A stretch of 47,649 bases of DNA from Alkalihalobacterium chitinilyticum (GCF_029028005.1 NZ_JAOTPO010000027.1:1-47649), one strand, 5' to 3'. Shown: positions 7,649 through 17,223, counted from the stretch's first letter. Notes: generated by a model not told the origin, from the letters alone. Numbers and translations are program-made.

Positions 7649-9523
7649 TTAGTATTTCCTTAAATAATGACTCATTGTTTGAAGGGGCCATATATATTTA
7701 TAACTATGATAGTGAATGTAAAAGACTTCTGGAATTCCACCTCCTGTCGGATATTTAGTGGTCCAATCCGTTTGAGTATACGATTTTATTAAGTAAGTCA
7801 TGCCTTTATCGATTTCATTCGTCGGCTGATCGTGCGCTGTGATTAACGCATCTAATGCCCAAGCGGTTTGAGAAGGGGTGCTGGCTCCAAGGGGGACATA
7901 TCGTTTTTGAATGTCGCTATAGCACGATTCTCCCCAGCCGCCATCTGCGTTTTGTACGGAAAGTAACCAGTTGACGCCCTTTTGAATCGGAGCAGAAGAC
8001 GGTTCCGTTCCACTCGCGAGAAGACCCGTGATGGCTGCCCACGTTCCGTAAATGTAGCAAATTCCCCAACGTCCATACCACGAGCCGTTTTCTTCTTGGT
8101 TGTTCACTAACCATTGCGTTGCTTTTTCAATCGCTGGATGAGGCAATCGTAAATTGGCATCATTCCCTAGAAATTCAAGTGTTCTTCCCGTTAAATCTGC
8201 TGTAGAAGGGTCTAGCAGAACTCGATAGGCATCTTTAAACGGTAATTGCGCAATCAGTGGATGATCTAAATTTTTTTCAAAAGCCGACCAGCCCCCGTCA
8301 TTGTTTTGCATCGATAACACCCAGTTTAGCCCGCGGTCCCAGCTATTTCGAAGTGCAGGATGGTGACTAACAGTCGCTCTGACCGCCCGGAGTGAAGCGG
8401 TCGTATCATCGACATCAGGCTCCAGTGTATTAAAGTCAGAAAACCCCCAGCCTCCTGGAAGTGTATCAGGATTGTTTAATGCCCAATCCGCAAATTCCAG
8501 ATGTTGCCGCGAGAAAAGGTAGGTCATCGCATTCTGTATCATGGGGTCTGTTTCAGGTACACCGGCCTGTTGTAAACCATGGCTAAGTAATGCCGTATCC
8601 CATACGGTCGATGGACAATATTCGATGTGGTAAAATTCATTCGTCAGACAAAGTTGGTTACGGAGTCCATGCAGTGCGTTTTGAATGATGGGGTGATTTT
8701 TCTTGTAGCCGAGGCTAAGCAAAGCAAAGATCATAAAAAAGGTAGCCCCAAAGTAATTATACTGTAATCCGTCGGGTTCAATCCGCTCGAGCATAAACCG
8801 TTCTGCTTTCTTCAAAGCTAACTGTCGACTTTCCTTTGGCTTCATTAAAAGAGGTCCTATTTGTTCAAAAAGAGTATTTAATATCATCTTTTCGTCGCCT
8901 GTATGAAACTTGAGATCAATCGGTGAACGTGTATTAATTAACTCGGATAAATCAGGGGTATGGCTCGTTTTATAGGAAAAATTAAGGTTTGAAGAAATGA
9001 GAACAGGCGTTAGATGAACTCTCGTATAGCCGACAAATTGATAAAAGTGTATAGGAGAAGTGCGTGGAAGCAGAATTCCTTCAATCGGAAGTTGTAAGTG
9101 CTTGGGCCAAGGAATGTGCCCAGTTACAGCGAGTAACGCTTTCGTTAAACTATTCGTTTTTGTGAGCCCGCCATGTTCGATAATAAATTGTTTCGCTTGC
9201 TGCATTTTAGCAGAGTCGGGGTCCATATAATGAGAGAACAACAAGCCGTAATAAGCTTCTACCGTTGCAGAAAGATTGCCTTCCTTTTCATCGTGAAACA
9301 GTTTCCAAGAACCGTTCGGTTGCTGTATTGATAAAATCCGCGCGACAAGCTGTTGAATGAGCCACTCGTCATCTTGCTCTAGCGTTCTTAACAAAATAAT
9401 CATATACGCATCTGTTAATGGGCCGCCTTCAAAGCAAAAGCGCCAAGACCCATCGTTAGATTGCATCCCGCGAAGCTTTTCAATCAGGTGGGAAGTTGTC
9501 TCTTGAACGTGCTGCCTCATCAT
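7649..9523 (-). CDS. Squalene-hopene / tetraprenyl-curcumene (sporulene) cyclase
   Basis: The protein is 624 aa, the full length for class II terpene cyclases. The catalytic DXDD motif is DVDD at 370-373. QW repeats are visible as QSNDGSW (21-27), QQPNGSW (67-73), QNNDGGW (406-412), and later ENGSW and QNADGGW. The enzyme protonates a linear C30 or C35 isoprenoid and cyclises it to hopene or sporulene-type lipids at the membrane. In B. subtilis the homologue SqhC makes sporulenes in spores. The ATG ATG start follows AAGGGGGAT. It is monocistronic on the minus strand; sequence alone does not settle the substrate. Confidence 0.93.
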   Translation of the reverse strand: MMRQHVQETTSHLIEKLRGMQSNDGSWRFCFEGGPLTDAYMIILLRTLEQDDEWLIQQLVARILSIQQPNGSWKLFHDEKEGNLSATVEAYYGLLFSHYMDPDSAKMQQAKQFIIEHGGLTKTNSLTKALLAVTGHIPWPKHLQLPIEGILLPRTSPIHFYQFVGYTRVHLTPVLISSNLNFSYKTSHTPDLSELINTRSPIDLKFHTGDEKMILNTLFEQIGPLLMKPKESRQLALKKAERFMLERIEPDGLQYNYFGATFFMIFALLSLGYKKNHPIIQNALHGLRNQLCLTNEFYHIEYCPSTVWDTALLSHGLQQAGVPETDPMIQNAMTYLFSRQHLEFADWALNNPDTLPGGWGFSDFNTLEPDVDDTTASLRAVRATVSHHPALRNSWDRGLNWVLSMQNNDGGWSAFEKNLDHPLIAQLPFKDAYRVLLDPSTADLTGRTLEFLGNDANLRLPHPAIEKATQWLVNNQEENGSWYGRWGICYIYGTWAAITGLLASGTEPSSAPIQKGVNWLLSVQNADGGWGESCYSDIQKRYVPLGASTPSQTAWALDALITAHDQPTNEIDKGMTYLIKSYTQTDWTTKYPTGGGIPEVFYIHYHSYKYIWPLQTMSHYLRKY

Positions 9524-9757
9524 TAATCCCCCTTACATCTTATCAACATTAACCATATGAAATAGAAAATGTAAAAAGAACAGATCCCCCATTAAGAAAG
9601 AATCTTATTTAAGGAAATTAGATTTTTTACTTCAAATTGATACTGAGAAATATCAGGGAATCTGCTGATTATTTTTTATTCTGGAAAATGTTACTTTTAT
9701 ACTAGGATAATTTGGTAAGTATACGAGTTTAGTTGATTCGTATTGATAGGAGTACAT

Positions 9758-12280
9758 ATGAAGGAATTATATAATCAAGTCATTAAAAAACGGTATTATA
9801 TTTCGATTTTTATTATGATCGTTCTCATGAATATTGGATTGTTCACGGCTAATCCACGGTATGGGGAATGGGATTTCGGATACTTATTACATATCGCCCT
9901 GGTTATGATAATAGCTATTTGTTTATTGCTTTATCCGAAGTTTGAGACACATGCGTTTCGCATCGTAATGATTATAACGGCGTTTGTTTATTTCTACACT
10001 ATTTTCTTTTTATATCCAGATACGTCGTCGATCTTAATTTTAATTTGTTTTTTACCTGTTATTTCTATACTATTTTTTGATACAAAGCTCTTTTATTTTT
10101 CTTTACTATTAAATACGTTATTGATTGGCGTCATCTTTGGTTATATTTTGATAGTGGACCAAGGGTCTTATTATTCTTACATTAAAGAAGATGTTGTAGG
10201 GAATGTCATTAATTTCGCAGCAACTCAAGTGATTATATTTCTTATTTTTTACTTTACACAAAATCGTTTAAAACTGGTAGAGGAGCGGAACCTTTTCACG
10301 GAAGGGCCCGTTGTAACCTTTGTTTGGAAGATGGCTGACAGCTGGCCGGTTGAATATGTGTCACCAAATGTTTCAGCATTATTAGGCTATTCTCCAGAAG
10401 AGATGATGGAACAAAACTTCACGTATGCGGCATTAATTCATCCTGATGATCGAGAACGGATAGCGGTTGAAGTAACTTTTAACATCAATAATAAAATTGA
10501 TCAGTACGAGCAGTCCTATCGTATCCGGACAAAAGAGGGACATTATCTTTGGATCTATGATTTTACAAAGCTTATTCGCAATAAGAATGGACAAGTTGAA
10601 ACGATTCGAGGGTATATGTTTGACCAGACCCATCTTAAAACAGTAGAGGATGCTTTGGACCAAGAAAGGCGTCGTCTTAATGATATTATTGTTGGAACGA
10701 ATGCGGGTACTTGGGAATGGAATATTAAAACAGGTGAAACATTTTACAATGAACGCTGGGCCGAGATTATCGGGTACACGCTGGAAGAGCTTTCCCCAAC
10801 GACATTAGAGACCTGGCAACGTTTTGTTCATCCAGAAGATTTGAAAAAGAGTGAAGAGCTCTTAGCTCAACATTTTTCGAAAGCGATCGATTTTTATGAA
10901 TTAGAAGTACGAATGAAACATAAAGACGGTCACTGGATATGGGTAGCAGATCATGGACGTGTATCCGCATGGGGGGAAGATGGCTCACCACTTCTAATCT
11001 CGGGAACGTATCGTGATATTACGCAACGAAAACAAATGGAACAAGAATTAATTTGTGCAAAAGAAAAGGCTGAAACAGCTAGCCAGGCCAAAAGTCAATT
11101 CCTGGCTAATATGAGTCACGAAATCCGAACGCCTATGAACGCCGTGATCGGAATGACGGAACTTGTCCAAGAGATGGCAACAGAAGAGCAAAAGAAATAC
11201 TTAGACATCATTCAAAACAGCAGTCATTCTCTCTTAAATATTATTAATGATATCTTAGACTTATCGAAGATCGAATCTAATACGATTGAGCTAGATCGTC
11301 AAGCAACTGATTTACAAAAGGTAGTACAAGAAGTTGGAGAAACGTATCAAGTTTTAGCTGAGAAAAAAGGGTTGAACTTTTTCATAGAATTGAAAACAAA
11401 CCCGAGACAAAATCATGTCGTTCTAGTGGATCCTCACCGGTTAAAACAAGTGCTCGTCAATCTCATAGGAAATGCGATTAAGTTCACGAGTGAAGGATAT
11501 ATTCGACTTCAATACGAAATCACAGAGAACGCTAAGATCCGCTTTACCATAATGGATACGGGAGTTGGTATTGCTGAAGAGGATTTAGAAAACATTTTCA
11601 ACGCCTTTATGCAAGCTTCACTTAAACCGACGAAAAAGTTTGGTGGAACAGGTCTTGGGCTGACAATCTCGAAAAAAATAATCGAGTTAATGGACGGAAC
11701 TATTTTTGTAACAAGTAAGTTAGGGGTTGGCAGTACGTTTGGCTTTGAAATTCCTTACATACCTTTTGAAAAAACGCTAGACAGTCAAAAAGAAATACCA
11801 TTGAATTTTTCCGCAGGTCAAAAAACGGAAACGATGACTATAGATGATCGAAATCAACGGAAAAACGCACCGAAAAAACATATTTTGTTAGTTGAAGATA
11901 CCGAGGAAAATCAGTTATTAATACAGGCGTATTTTAAACATTCGAATGTGCAAATAGATATAGCAAACAACGGAAAGGAAGCGGTAGAAAGGTATAAGAA
12001 TGCATGTGAACGTACGGAACAAAAAATACCATATTATTCGCTCGTGCTAATGGATATTCAAATGCCGATTATGGACGGCTATGAAGCGACAAGGACCATA
12101 AGGCAGTACGAAAAAGAAAATCAGCTCACACCCGTTCCGATTATTGCGCTGACGGCTTATGCGTTAGAAGAAGACCGCCGGAAAACGCTCGAAAGCGGCT
12201 GCGATGAACACGTACCCAAACCGGTCCGAAAACAAGAGTTGTTAGGGATAGTAAATCGGTTTCTCAATGGCATGAAATGA
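9758..12280 (+). CDS. Membrane-bound PAS hybrid histidine kinase with receiver domain
   Basis: The protein is 840 aa from ATG 9758 (GATAGGAG upstream). Five to six membrane helices lie at about 15-170. Two PAS/PAC domains follow (about 180-290 with WKMADSWPVEYVSPNV, and about 305-425 with GTWEWNIKTGETFYNERWAE). The HisKA domain has the phospho-acceptor His454 in NMSHEIRTPMN. The HATPase domain shows NLIGNAIKF, DTGVGI (600-605) and GGTGLGL. The C-terminal receiver has the acidic pair in LLVEDTEEN and Asp766 in LVLMDIQMPIMDG. No separate response regulator or HPt gene is adjacent, so the phosphate acceptor is elsewhere. The signal is unknown. Confidence 0.92.
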   Translation: MKELYNQVIKKRYYISIFIMIVLMNIGLFTANPRYGEWDFGYLLHIALVMIIAICLLLYPKFETHAFRIVMIITAFVYFYTIFFLYPDTSSILILICFLPVISILFFDTKLFYFSLLLNTLLIGVIFGYILIVDQGSYYSYIKEDVVGNVINFAATQVIIFLIFYFTQNRLKLVEERNLFTEGPVVTFVWKMADSWPVEYVSPNVSALLGYSPEEMMEQNFTYAALIHPDDRERIAVEVTFNINNKIDQYEQSYRIRTKEGHYLWIYDFTKLIRNKNGQVETIRGYMFDQTHLKTVEDALDQERRRLNDIIVGTNAGTWEWNIKTGETFYNERWAEIIGYTLEELSPTTLETWQRFVHPEDLKKSEELLAQHFSKAIDFYELEVRMKHKDGHWIWVADHGRVSAWGEDGSPLLISGTYRDITQRKQMEQELICAKEKAETASQAKSQFLANMSHEIRTPMNAVIGMTELVQEMATEEQKKYLDIIQNSSHSLLNIINDILDLSKIESNTIELDRQATDLQKVVQEVGETYQVLAEKKGLNFFIELKTNPRQNHVVLVDPHRLKQVLVNLIGNAIKFTSEGYIRLQYEITENAKIRFTIMDTGVGIAEEDLENIFNAFMQASLKPTKKFGGTGLGLTISKKIIELMDGTIFVTSKLGVGSTFGFEIPYIPFEKTLDSQKEIPLNFSAGQKTETMTIDDRNQRKNAPKKHILLVEDTEENQLLIQAYFKHSNVQIDIANNGKEAVERYKNACERTEQKIPYYSLVLMDIQMPIMDGYEATRTIRQYEKENQLTPVPIIALTAYALEEDRRKTLESGCDEHVPKPVRKQELLGIVNRFLNGMK

Positions 12281-12406
12281 GGTTGAAGTAATAAACTGTC
12301 CAAAACTATATGTGGAATATTTGAATGGGTCACGATGTGTGAATTATTTAGCAGATGTGGATGAACCTCTTATTTTTAATTGAAAAATAAATGAGTGATC
12401 CGAAGT

Positions 12407-12433
12407 ACCTTTTTTGAATATAGGCATATGATA
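12407..12433 (+). promoter_or_regulatory. Candidate SigK/SigE-type promoter
   Basis: AC at 12407-12408, then 16 bp, then CATATGATA at 12425-12433 fits the mother-cell SigK pattern (AC, 16-17 bp, CATANNNTA). It lies 40 bp upstream of the ferritin-like/cupin gene. This is an eye match, supported by the coat-like look of the product. Confidence 0.45.
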
Positions 12434-12472
12434 ACTTGAGAATTGGATCAATTTTGAAAGGAATGAACATAC

Positions 12473-13372
12473 GTGTATTATATGCCTCAAACCTATTCAT
12501 ACCCGTATTATCCGAATGGTCACATGTATCAATCGTCTAACGGCATGCAAAGAGGGAGCCAAGGACCTGATTATCAAGCGGCAGAGGACGTACTTGCTGG
12601 AATTAAAAGAGAAGCTGCAGCTATTGATCTTTATATGCGACTTGCTGAAGCGGCGCCTAATCAAAAACATAGAACAGACCTTTTACATTCATTAGAAAGC
12701 AAAAAAGGACAGTTGAATCAATTAACTCATCTCTATTATTCTTTTACAGGAAGAGAGCCTGTGTACCAAGTTGAAACCGTTCCTTTCCAAAGTTACCGTG
12801 AAGGGTTACAAAAAGCTTATCAAGCTGAAGTTCAAGGGTATGAACACTATAGTAGAAGTGGTTCAGCTACACCTTACCCCCACATTCGAAATGCCTTTAT
12901 GCAAGTGCTGACTAGTGAACAAGAAAATGCATCGCGACTAGTTGTTTTAAATCAATTAAAAGATTATGGCTCACAACCATATGTCGTTGATATTGAAGAA
13001 GTGACGAAGGAAAACGAAACGTTCCGTACAGCGTTATGGACAGGAAAACACTTGCAAGTCACGTTAATGAGTATCGAAGTGGGAGAGGACATCGGTTTAG
13101 AGGTGCATCCGGATCTTGACCAATTCATCCGCATTGAAGAAGGGCAAGGACTTGTACAAATGGGTGACAGCAGAGACCATTTAGACTTTCAAAAAGAAGC
13201 GTTCGCAGACTTTGCAATCATGGTCCCTGCTGGAAAATGGCACAATCTCACAAACACGGGGAATACACCACTAAAAGTGTACTCCATCTATGCCCCGCCC
13301 GAGCATCCATTTGGCACCGTTCATGAGACGAAAGAAATAGCCATGGCAGCTGAGCACCACCATCATCATTGA
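12473..13372 (+). CDS. Ferritin-like / cupin fusion protein, possible spore coat component
   Basis: The protein is 299 aa with a GTG start 10 bases after GAAAGGA. The N-terminus is Tyr/Pro-rich (MYYMPQTYSYPYYPNGHMY), as in many coat proteins. Residues about 35-165 form two helix pairs of ferritin-like type (KREAAAIDLYMRL and YQAEVQGYEHY), with Glu and Tyr at carboxylate-ligand positions. Residues about 190-285 are a cupin: LEVHPDLDQFIRIEEGQG gives the His and Glu ligands and PAGKWHNLTNTG the second motif. The native tail is HHHHH. A candidate SigK promoter precedes it and a terminator follows it. Metal binding is likely; the reaction is unknown. Confidence 0.8.
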   Translation: MYYMPQTYSYPYYPNGHMYQSSNGMQRGSQGPDYQAAEDVLAGIKREAAAIDLYMRLAEAAPNQKHRTDLLHSLESKKGQLNQLTHLYYSFTGREPVYQVETVPFQSYREGLQKAYQAEVQGYEHYSRSGSATPYPHIRNAFMQVLTSEQENASRLVVLNQLKDYGSQPYVVDIEEVTKENETFRTALWTGKHLQVTLMSIEVGEDIGLEVHPDLDQFIRIEEGQGLVQMGDSRDHLDFQKEAFADFAIMVPAGKWHNLTNTGNTPLKVYSIYAPPEHPFGTVHETKEIAMAAEHHHHH

Positions 13373-13417
13373 TGACTTTAAGTAAAACGATTATTAATAA
13401 GAGAAAGGCATTTCATT

Positions 13418-13457
13418 AAGAGAGGAACTGTTACTTTGGCAGTTCCTCTCTTTTTTT
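13418..13457 (+). terminator. Strong rho-independent terminator
   Basis: AGAGAGGAACTG pairs with CAGTTCCTCTCT across a 9-base loop and is followed by seven Ts. It ends the ferritin-like/cupin gene. Confidence 0.92.
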
Positions 13458-13536
13458 ATGAGCTGAACAAGAAAGAAAGGAGCAATAGAAAAGAAGCTGT
13501 CGTTTGGAACGCGCTGGTATGAGGGGTGGGAGTTTG

Positions 13537-13717
13537 GCGGACTGACAGGCCCTTATTTCGGTAAAAACGGCCATTATAGAGGTGTTTGCGGACTGAGAGG
13601 ATCTTATTTTCTATAAAATTAGTGAAAATCATCACTATTTTGCTAGATAAGGGCCTCTCAGTCCGTTCCGACCGTGAAATGAGTGGATTTTTTACAAATA
13701 GCGTCCTCTCAGTCCGC
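13537..13717. repeat. Head-to-head 50-51-bp repeats (family B)
   Basis: GCGGACTGA(C/G)AGG occurs twice in direct orientation at 13537 and 13588 (51 bp apart). Its complement CCTCTCAGTCCG occurs twice, ending near 13666 and 13716 (50 bp apart). The inner pair makes an imperfect palindrome of about 79 bp (13588-13666). The open frame across this block on the minus strand is a by-product of the repeats. The rest of 13373-13957 holds only the two terminators listed. Confidence 0.8.
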
Positions 13718-13832
13718 TTAGCATTAGTGATACTGGAATGATAAGGGGGCGAGGCGTGGAGCAGCCCCGATGTCACTTCTAGAAATAGTAAATGCAGAAT
13801 GCCTCACGCATTATAAATCAAATTAAACTGGT

Positions 13833-13868
13833 AGCTTTTCTGCAACGGAAGCAGAAAAGCTTTTGTTT
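13833..13868 (+). terminator. Terminator-like hairpin upstream of the acetyltransferase gene
   Basis: AGCTTTTCTGC pairs perfectly with GCAGAAAAGCT around AACGGAA, then TTTGTTTT. No gene runs directly into it from the left, so it may be the relic of a lost gene or an attenuator ahead of 13958. Confidence 0.8.
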
Positions 13869-13957
13869 TAAATTAGAGCAGTAATTTTAATATAATAGGT
13901 AACTATTTTTTTGTAGACTATGGTAAGATACAAAAAATACCATTTCGGAGGAAGAAT

Positions 13958-14512
13958 ATGTTTTTACATAGAGTTGATGACCTCATTTCTTTAAAAATAT
14001 TAGAAATGAAGGATGCCGAGAGAATTTTTGAATTAACAGATAGGTCCAGAGACTATTTACGAGAGTGGCTTCCTTGGTTGGATATGACAAAAACCGTCCA
14101 GGACACAGAAGGATTTATTCGAATGTCTTTGAAGGGGTTTGCTGAAGGGAATAGCATGAATACAGCTATTTTATTTAACGAAGAAATTGTAGGTATAGCA
14201 GGTTTTAATACGATAAATCAGTCCAATAAAACGGCTCAAATGGGCTATTGGATTGGTCAAGAATACCAAGGTAACGGAATTATTACTAAAGTATCAAAGA
14301 TGTTGACTGATTATGCTTTTAATCAATTAGGATTAAATAAAGTTGAAATTAGAGTTGCCGTTGAAAATAAGAAGAGCAGGGCCGTTCCAGAGAGGATAGG
14401 CTTTAAAAACGAAGGCTGCATCAGACAATCCGAATGGTTATATGACCATTATGTAGATCATATTGTTTACGGTATGTTAGCTGAGGAGTGGAATGAAAAT
14501 TTGAAGAACTAG
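13958..14512 (+). CDS. GNAT-family N-acetyltransferase (RimL/RimJ type)
   Basis: The protein is 184 aa with ATG 13958 behind GGAGGAAG. The GNAT fold is visible: the N-terminal beta/alpha part with LREWLPWLDMT (typical of RimJ/RimL-like enzymes), the acetyl-CoA loop region MGYWIGQEYQGNGI (about 97-110), and the C-terminal KVEIRVAVENKKSRAVPERIGF with Asn and Ser of the substrate/CoA face. It should acetylate an amino group of a protein, peptide or small molecule. The usual A-E-R-L-G-F is P-E-R-I-G-F here, a mild variation. Confidence 0.88.
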   Translation: MFLHRVDDLISLKILEMKDAERIFELTDRSRDYLREWLPWLDMTKTVQDTEGFIRMSLKGFAEGNSMNTAILFNEEIVGIAGFNTINQSNKTAQMGYWIGQEYQGNGIITKVSKMLTDYAFNQLGLNKVEIRVAVENKKSRAVPERIGFKNEGCIRQSEWLYDHYVDHIVYGMLAEEWNENLKN

Positions 14513-14569
14513 GTTTGAATTTTAATAGTAAAGTGGCAAGTGATTTCGGTTATTATAGGGGGAATATAG

Positions 14570-15121
14570 ATGGAAATTGGAAAAGAATATTTAAAGGTTG
14601 TCATTGAAAGGTTTAGTAGTGTAAAAGGTCTTGGAGATAAAACAATAAATCAATTGTCTGAAGAGGAAATACATTGGAGTTATAATTCTGAGTCAAATAG
14701 CATTGCAATCATCGTAAAACACATGAGCGGCAATATGATTTCAAGATGGACAGACTTTTTACATTCAGATGGAGAAAAGGAATTTAGAAACCGAGATGAA
14801 GAATTCATAGATAGTATACACTCCATTTCAGAATTAAATGAGGTTTGGGAACAAGGTTGGAAAGTCTTAATGGAGACACTTACTAGTTTAAATGAACTTG
14901 ATTTATTTAAAAAAATAGATATTCGTGGAGAAAGTCATTTAGTTATAGAGGCAATTGAGCGACAGATGGCACATTACGCTTATCATGTCGGTCAAATGGT
15001 TTATATCGGTAAACAATTGAAGGATACAAAATGGGAAAGTCTGAGTATTACAAAAGGGAAATCTCAAGAATATTTAAAGGAAAAGCTTGAAAAAAACAAG
15101 ATAGATAGACACCGTTGTTGA
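14570..15121 (+). CDS. DinB-like protein (DUF1572 type)
   Basis: The protein is 183 aa and is a four-helix DinB/YfiT-type protein. Potential metal ligands are the His in VKHMSGNM (about residue 51) and the His pair in MAHYAYHVGQMVYIG near 140-147, the typical DinB arrangement. The DUF1572 look comes from the N-terminal KEYLKVVIERFSSVKGL and the RWTDFLHSDGEK block. Members are often thiol-transferase-like or of unknown reaction. The gene follows the GNAT gene by 57 bp with its own GGGGG ribosome site. Confidence 0.8.
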   Translation: MEIGKEYLKVVIERFSSVKGLGDKTINQLSEEEIHWSYNSESNSIAIIVKHMSGNMISRWTDFLHSDGEKEFRNRDEEFIDSIHSISELNEVWEQGWKVLMETLTSLNELDLFKKIDIRGESHLVIEAIERQMAHYAYHVGQMVYIGKQLKDTKWESLSITKGKSQEYLKEKLEKNKIDRHRC

Positions 15122-15202
15122 AGTTTACATAGAGATTACATCACGCTGAAATTAGATCTTGTAGAATAAGGAATAAAAGAAACTATTATTAGGGGGAGTT
15201 TA

Positions 15203-15559
15203 GTGGAACATCTATCACTTAAACAACAAATTCTGGATCTGGAAAAACAATTAATGACTTATGATTATAACGAACTATTTGAACATCTAGCAGACGACTT
15301 TTTTGAATACGGAAGTTCAGGAAACATTTTTGATAAAAATGCACAGCTTGATGTAGCTAGGGAAGATCCAACTGTAACAAATTCTATAACATATACAGTA
15401 GCCGATTTTAGTATAAAATTATTAGCTTCAGATGTTGTATTAGCAACGTATCGCTCATTAAGACATAATGACAATAAATTGGTATTACGAAGTTCGATTT
15501 GGAAAAATACGCAGGGAAAATGGCAAATGATATTTCACCAAGGAACACCTGCCAAATAA
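15203..15559 (+). CDS. NTF2-like (DUF4440-type) protein
   Basis: The protein is 118 aa with GTG 15203 after AGGGGGAG. It has the SnoaL/DUF4440 pattern: an N-terminal helix (LKQQILDLEKQLMTYDYNEL), LADDFFEYGSSGNIFDK, then alternating strands ending in SSIWKNTQGKWQMIFHQGTP. These are small cone-shaped alpha+beta barrels, sometimes lyases or immunity proteins, so no reaction can be assigned. It is third in a loose row of small cytosolic proteins. Confidence 0.82.
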   Translation: MEHLSLKQQILDLEKQLMTYDYNELFEHLADDFFEYGSSGNIFDKNAQLDVAREDPTVTNSITYTVADFSIKLLASDVVLATYRSLRHNDNKLVLRSSIWKNTQGKWQMIFHQGTPAK

Positions 15560-15642
15560 TGAACTCTGTTGTAGCTGAAACTTTCTAACAGACACTTTCG
15601 TAATATAAAATCTAGATAAAAAATATACGAGGAGGTAATGAA

Positions 15643-15819
15643 TTGAAATTTTTACTAAGTATGTATGTTGTGATGACATTAATCGTTTTTGTTAATTTAA
15701 TCAGTGAATATACATTGAATGGCGAATACTCAGGTATTGCAAGTTGGCTGGTCATCGTTCTGTTTTTCTTTGGTACGATCTTTTTTATTAACGCAAGATA
15801 CTACTTTTCCCGAAAATGA
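15643..15819 (+). CDS. Small two-helix membrane protein (58 aa)
   Basis: TTG at 15643 lies 6 bases after a near-perfect ribosome site GAGGAGGT (15629-15636); the nearer ATG at 15638 gives only two codons. Two hydrophobic segments (about 3-20 and 33-49) flank a short polar loop SEYTLNGEYSG. The C-terminus is basic (RYYFSRK). No family is recognised. Confidence 0.6.
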   Translation: MKFLLSMYVVMTLIVFVNLISEYTLNGEYSGIASWLVIVLFFFGTIFFINARYYFSRK

Positions 15820-15875
15820 AAGATTAATAATATATACCTGACTAATTGTTAGTTTAAATAAGAGGAGTGAAACTT

Positions 15876-16232
15876 ATGAGGATAATTTTTTTACTATTTG
15901 TCACCTTTTTATTATTTTTATCGGGTTGTAACGCGGGGTACTCAAGTCTTCAAGAAGCTGTTCAAAGTAAGTGGAAAACACCTATTCAGGTCATTAACCA
16001 AGATGAAGAAAATCAATTAGTTTATTATTTAGACCAAACACAGCACATTTTAGGTGTCTATCAATATGAAAATGGAAAATACAAATATAACAATAACCAA
16101 AGTGTTGGAATGACATTTTCAACAGAATCCGGCCTGCCTTTTTTAGTTACAGCTAACCATTTTGAAGGTATCGGCAATATTATTCATGGTGCTATTACAA
16201 CAGATGAACATGAGATAGGAATGCTGAATTAA
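15876..16232 (+). CDS. Lipoprotein of unknown function
   Basis: The protein is 118 aa from ATG 15876 (AGAGGAG upstream; the in-frame GTG at 15867 lies inside the ribosome site). The signal peptide ends at FLSGC with Cys18. The mature domain begins with AGYSSLQEAVQSKWKTPI and continues with short beta strands (NQLVYYLDQTQHILGVYQYE), like several small Bacillus lipoproteins that have a test-like beta sheet. It may be cotranscribed with the next gene 86 bp away. Confidence 0.78.
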   Translation: MRIIFLLFVTFLLFLSGCNAGYSSLQEAVQSKWKTPIQVINQDEENQLVYYLDQTQHILGVYQYENGKYKYNNNQSVGMTFSTESGLPFLVTANHFEGIGNIIHGAITTDEHEIGMLN

Positions 16233-16318
16233 ATAATTGAAGACGAATTTTCCCTTAAATGCCATTACCTAAAGAACAAAACCTTTCAATAATGTTAAAC
16301 CAAAAGGAGGGAAATAGT

Positions 16319-17038
16319 ATGACAAAATTAATTTCTTTATTTTTTGTAGCATTAACAGGGATTGGTCTTAGGTGGGCAATCCTAGGAGAATATGATTCCT
16401 CACAGCTTCAACTGACATTTATTTTCTTGGGCGCTGCTCCACTATTTCTTTGGATTAGTATTAGGCAAAAGCATAAAGATGCTGATTATTCTCCACTCCC
16501 GTCAAGTAGACAATGGACAACGTCATTGAAAGACAAATGGCTCACTGGAGAAAAGAAGATCTTTCAAGGAGAGGAATTAGTAGCTACATACAACCGAGTT
16601 TACAACAAGAGCTTTCATAAAATTATAGCTGATTTAATGCGTACACCTGGACTATGGTTTTTACAATTGGCATTTCAATTTAAAGACGGTCGCACGTTTA
16701 CCGTTACCAGTGAAGAGAACTGGAAAGGAAATGCCCGTTACACAATTTGGGAAGGTAATACAGAGGTAGCAACAATCAGAAGTGACCTTAAATCAGAACA
16801 CGTTAAAAAGTTGCTGGAGCATACGGTCCTAGAAATCGGTGAACATGTTTATGAATTCCGTGCCAGAACGGTTCGATCGCGGATAGAAGTTCTAAAAGAC
16901 GGTGAACTCATAGGAGAGGTCGAAAGGGATCTTACAGGGGTACGTTCATTAAGTCTAAACTCTAGTGAAGTAAACGTTGAAGACGAACCATTTCTGTTAA
17001 TGGGATGGATTGTTTTTTCATATCGTTATAATAAATAG
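16319..17038 (+). CDS. Membrane-anchored protein with a tubby/LURP-like domain
   Basis: The protein is 239 aa. ATG 16319 follows AAAAGGAGGG directly, so the longer frame from 16259 is rejected. Two membrane helices lie at about 4-20 and 30-47. The rest is beta-rich with repeating pairs such as KKIFQGEELVATYNRVY, FQFKDGRTFTVTSEENW and RIEVLKDGELIGEVERD, which resembles tubby C-terminal/LURP-one-like proteins of Bacillus. The family call is a guess from pattern. It is probably a surface or membrane-associated structural or sensing protein. Confidence 0.65.
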   Translation: MTKLISLFFVALTGIGLRWAILGEYDSSQLQLTFIFLGAAPLFLWISIRQKHKDADYSPLPSSRQWTTSLKDKWLTGEKKIFQGEELVATYNRVYNKSFHKIIADLMRTPGLWFLQLAFQFKDGRTFTVTSEENWKGNARYTIWEGNTEVATIRSDLKSEHVKKLLEHTVLEIGEHVYEFRARTVRSRIEVLKDGELIGEVERDLTGVRSLSLNSSEVNVEDEPFLLMGWIVFSYRYNK

Positions 17039-17223
17039 AACTCAACATTTATCCGCCTTTTGGATTCATGGCATTAGTTATTGAAGTATTTTTAAATAGA
17101 ACCCGCGAGAGAAGATATAGAATAGAAGGAAAGCAAAGCGCATTCCTTGTTTCATTTGAAACCTTTTGCCCATTTATTACGTAGTTGTATATGAAGCTAT
17201 AAAAATAGAAAGGGGTCGGGAAA

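Noticed and set aside
13456-13776. Minus-strand ORF of 106 codons
   Set aside because: It lies over family B repeats, has no ribosome site and ends in a low-complexity tail.
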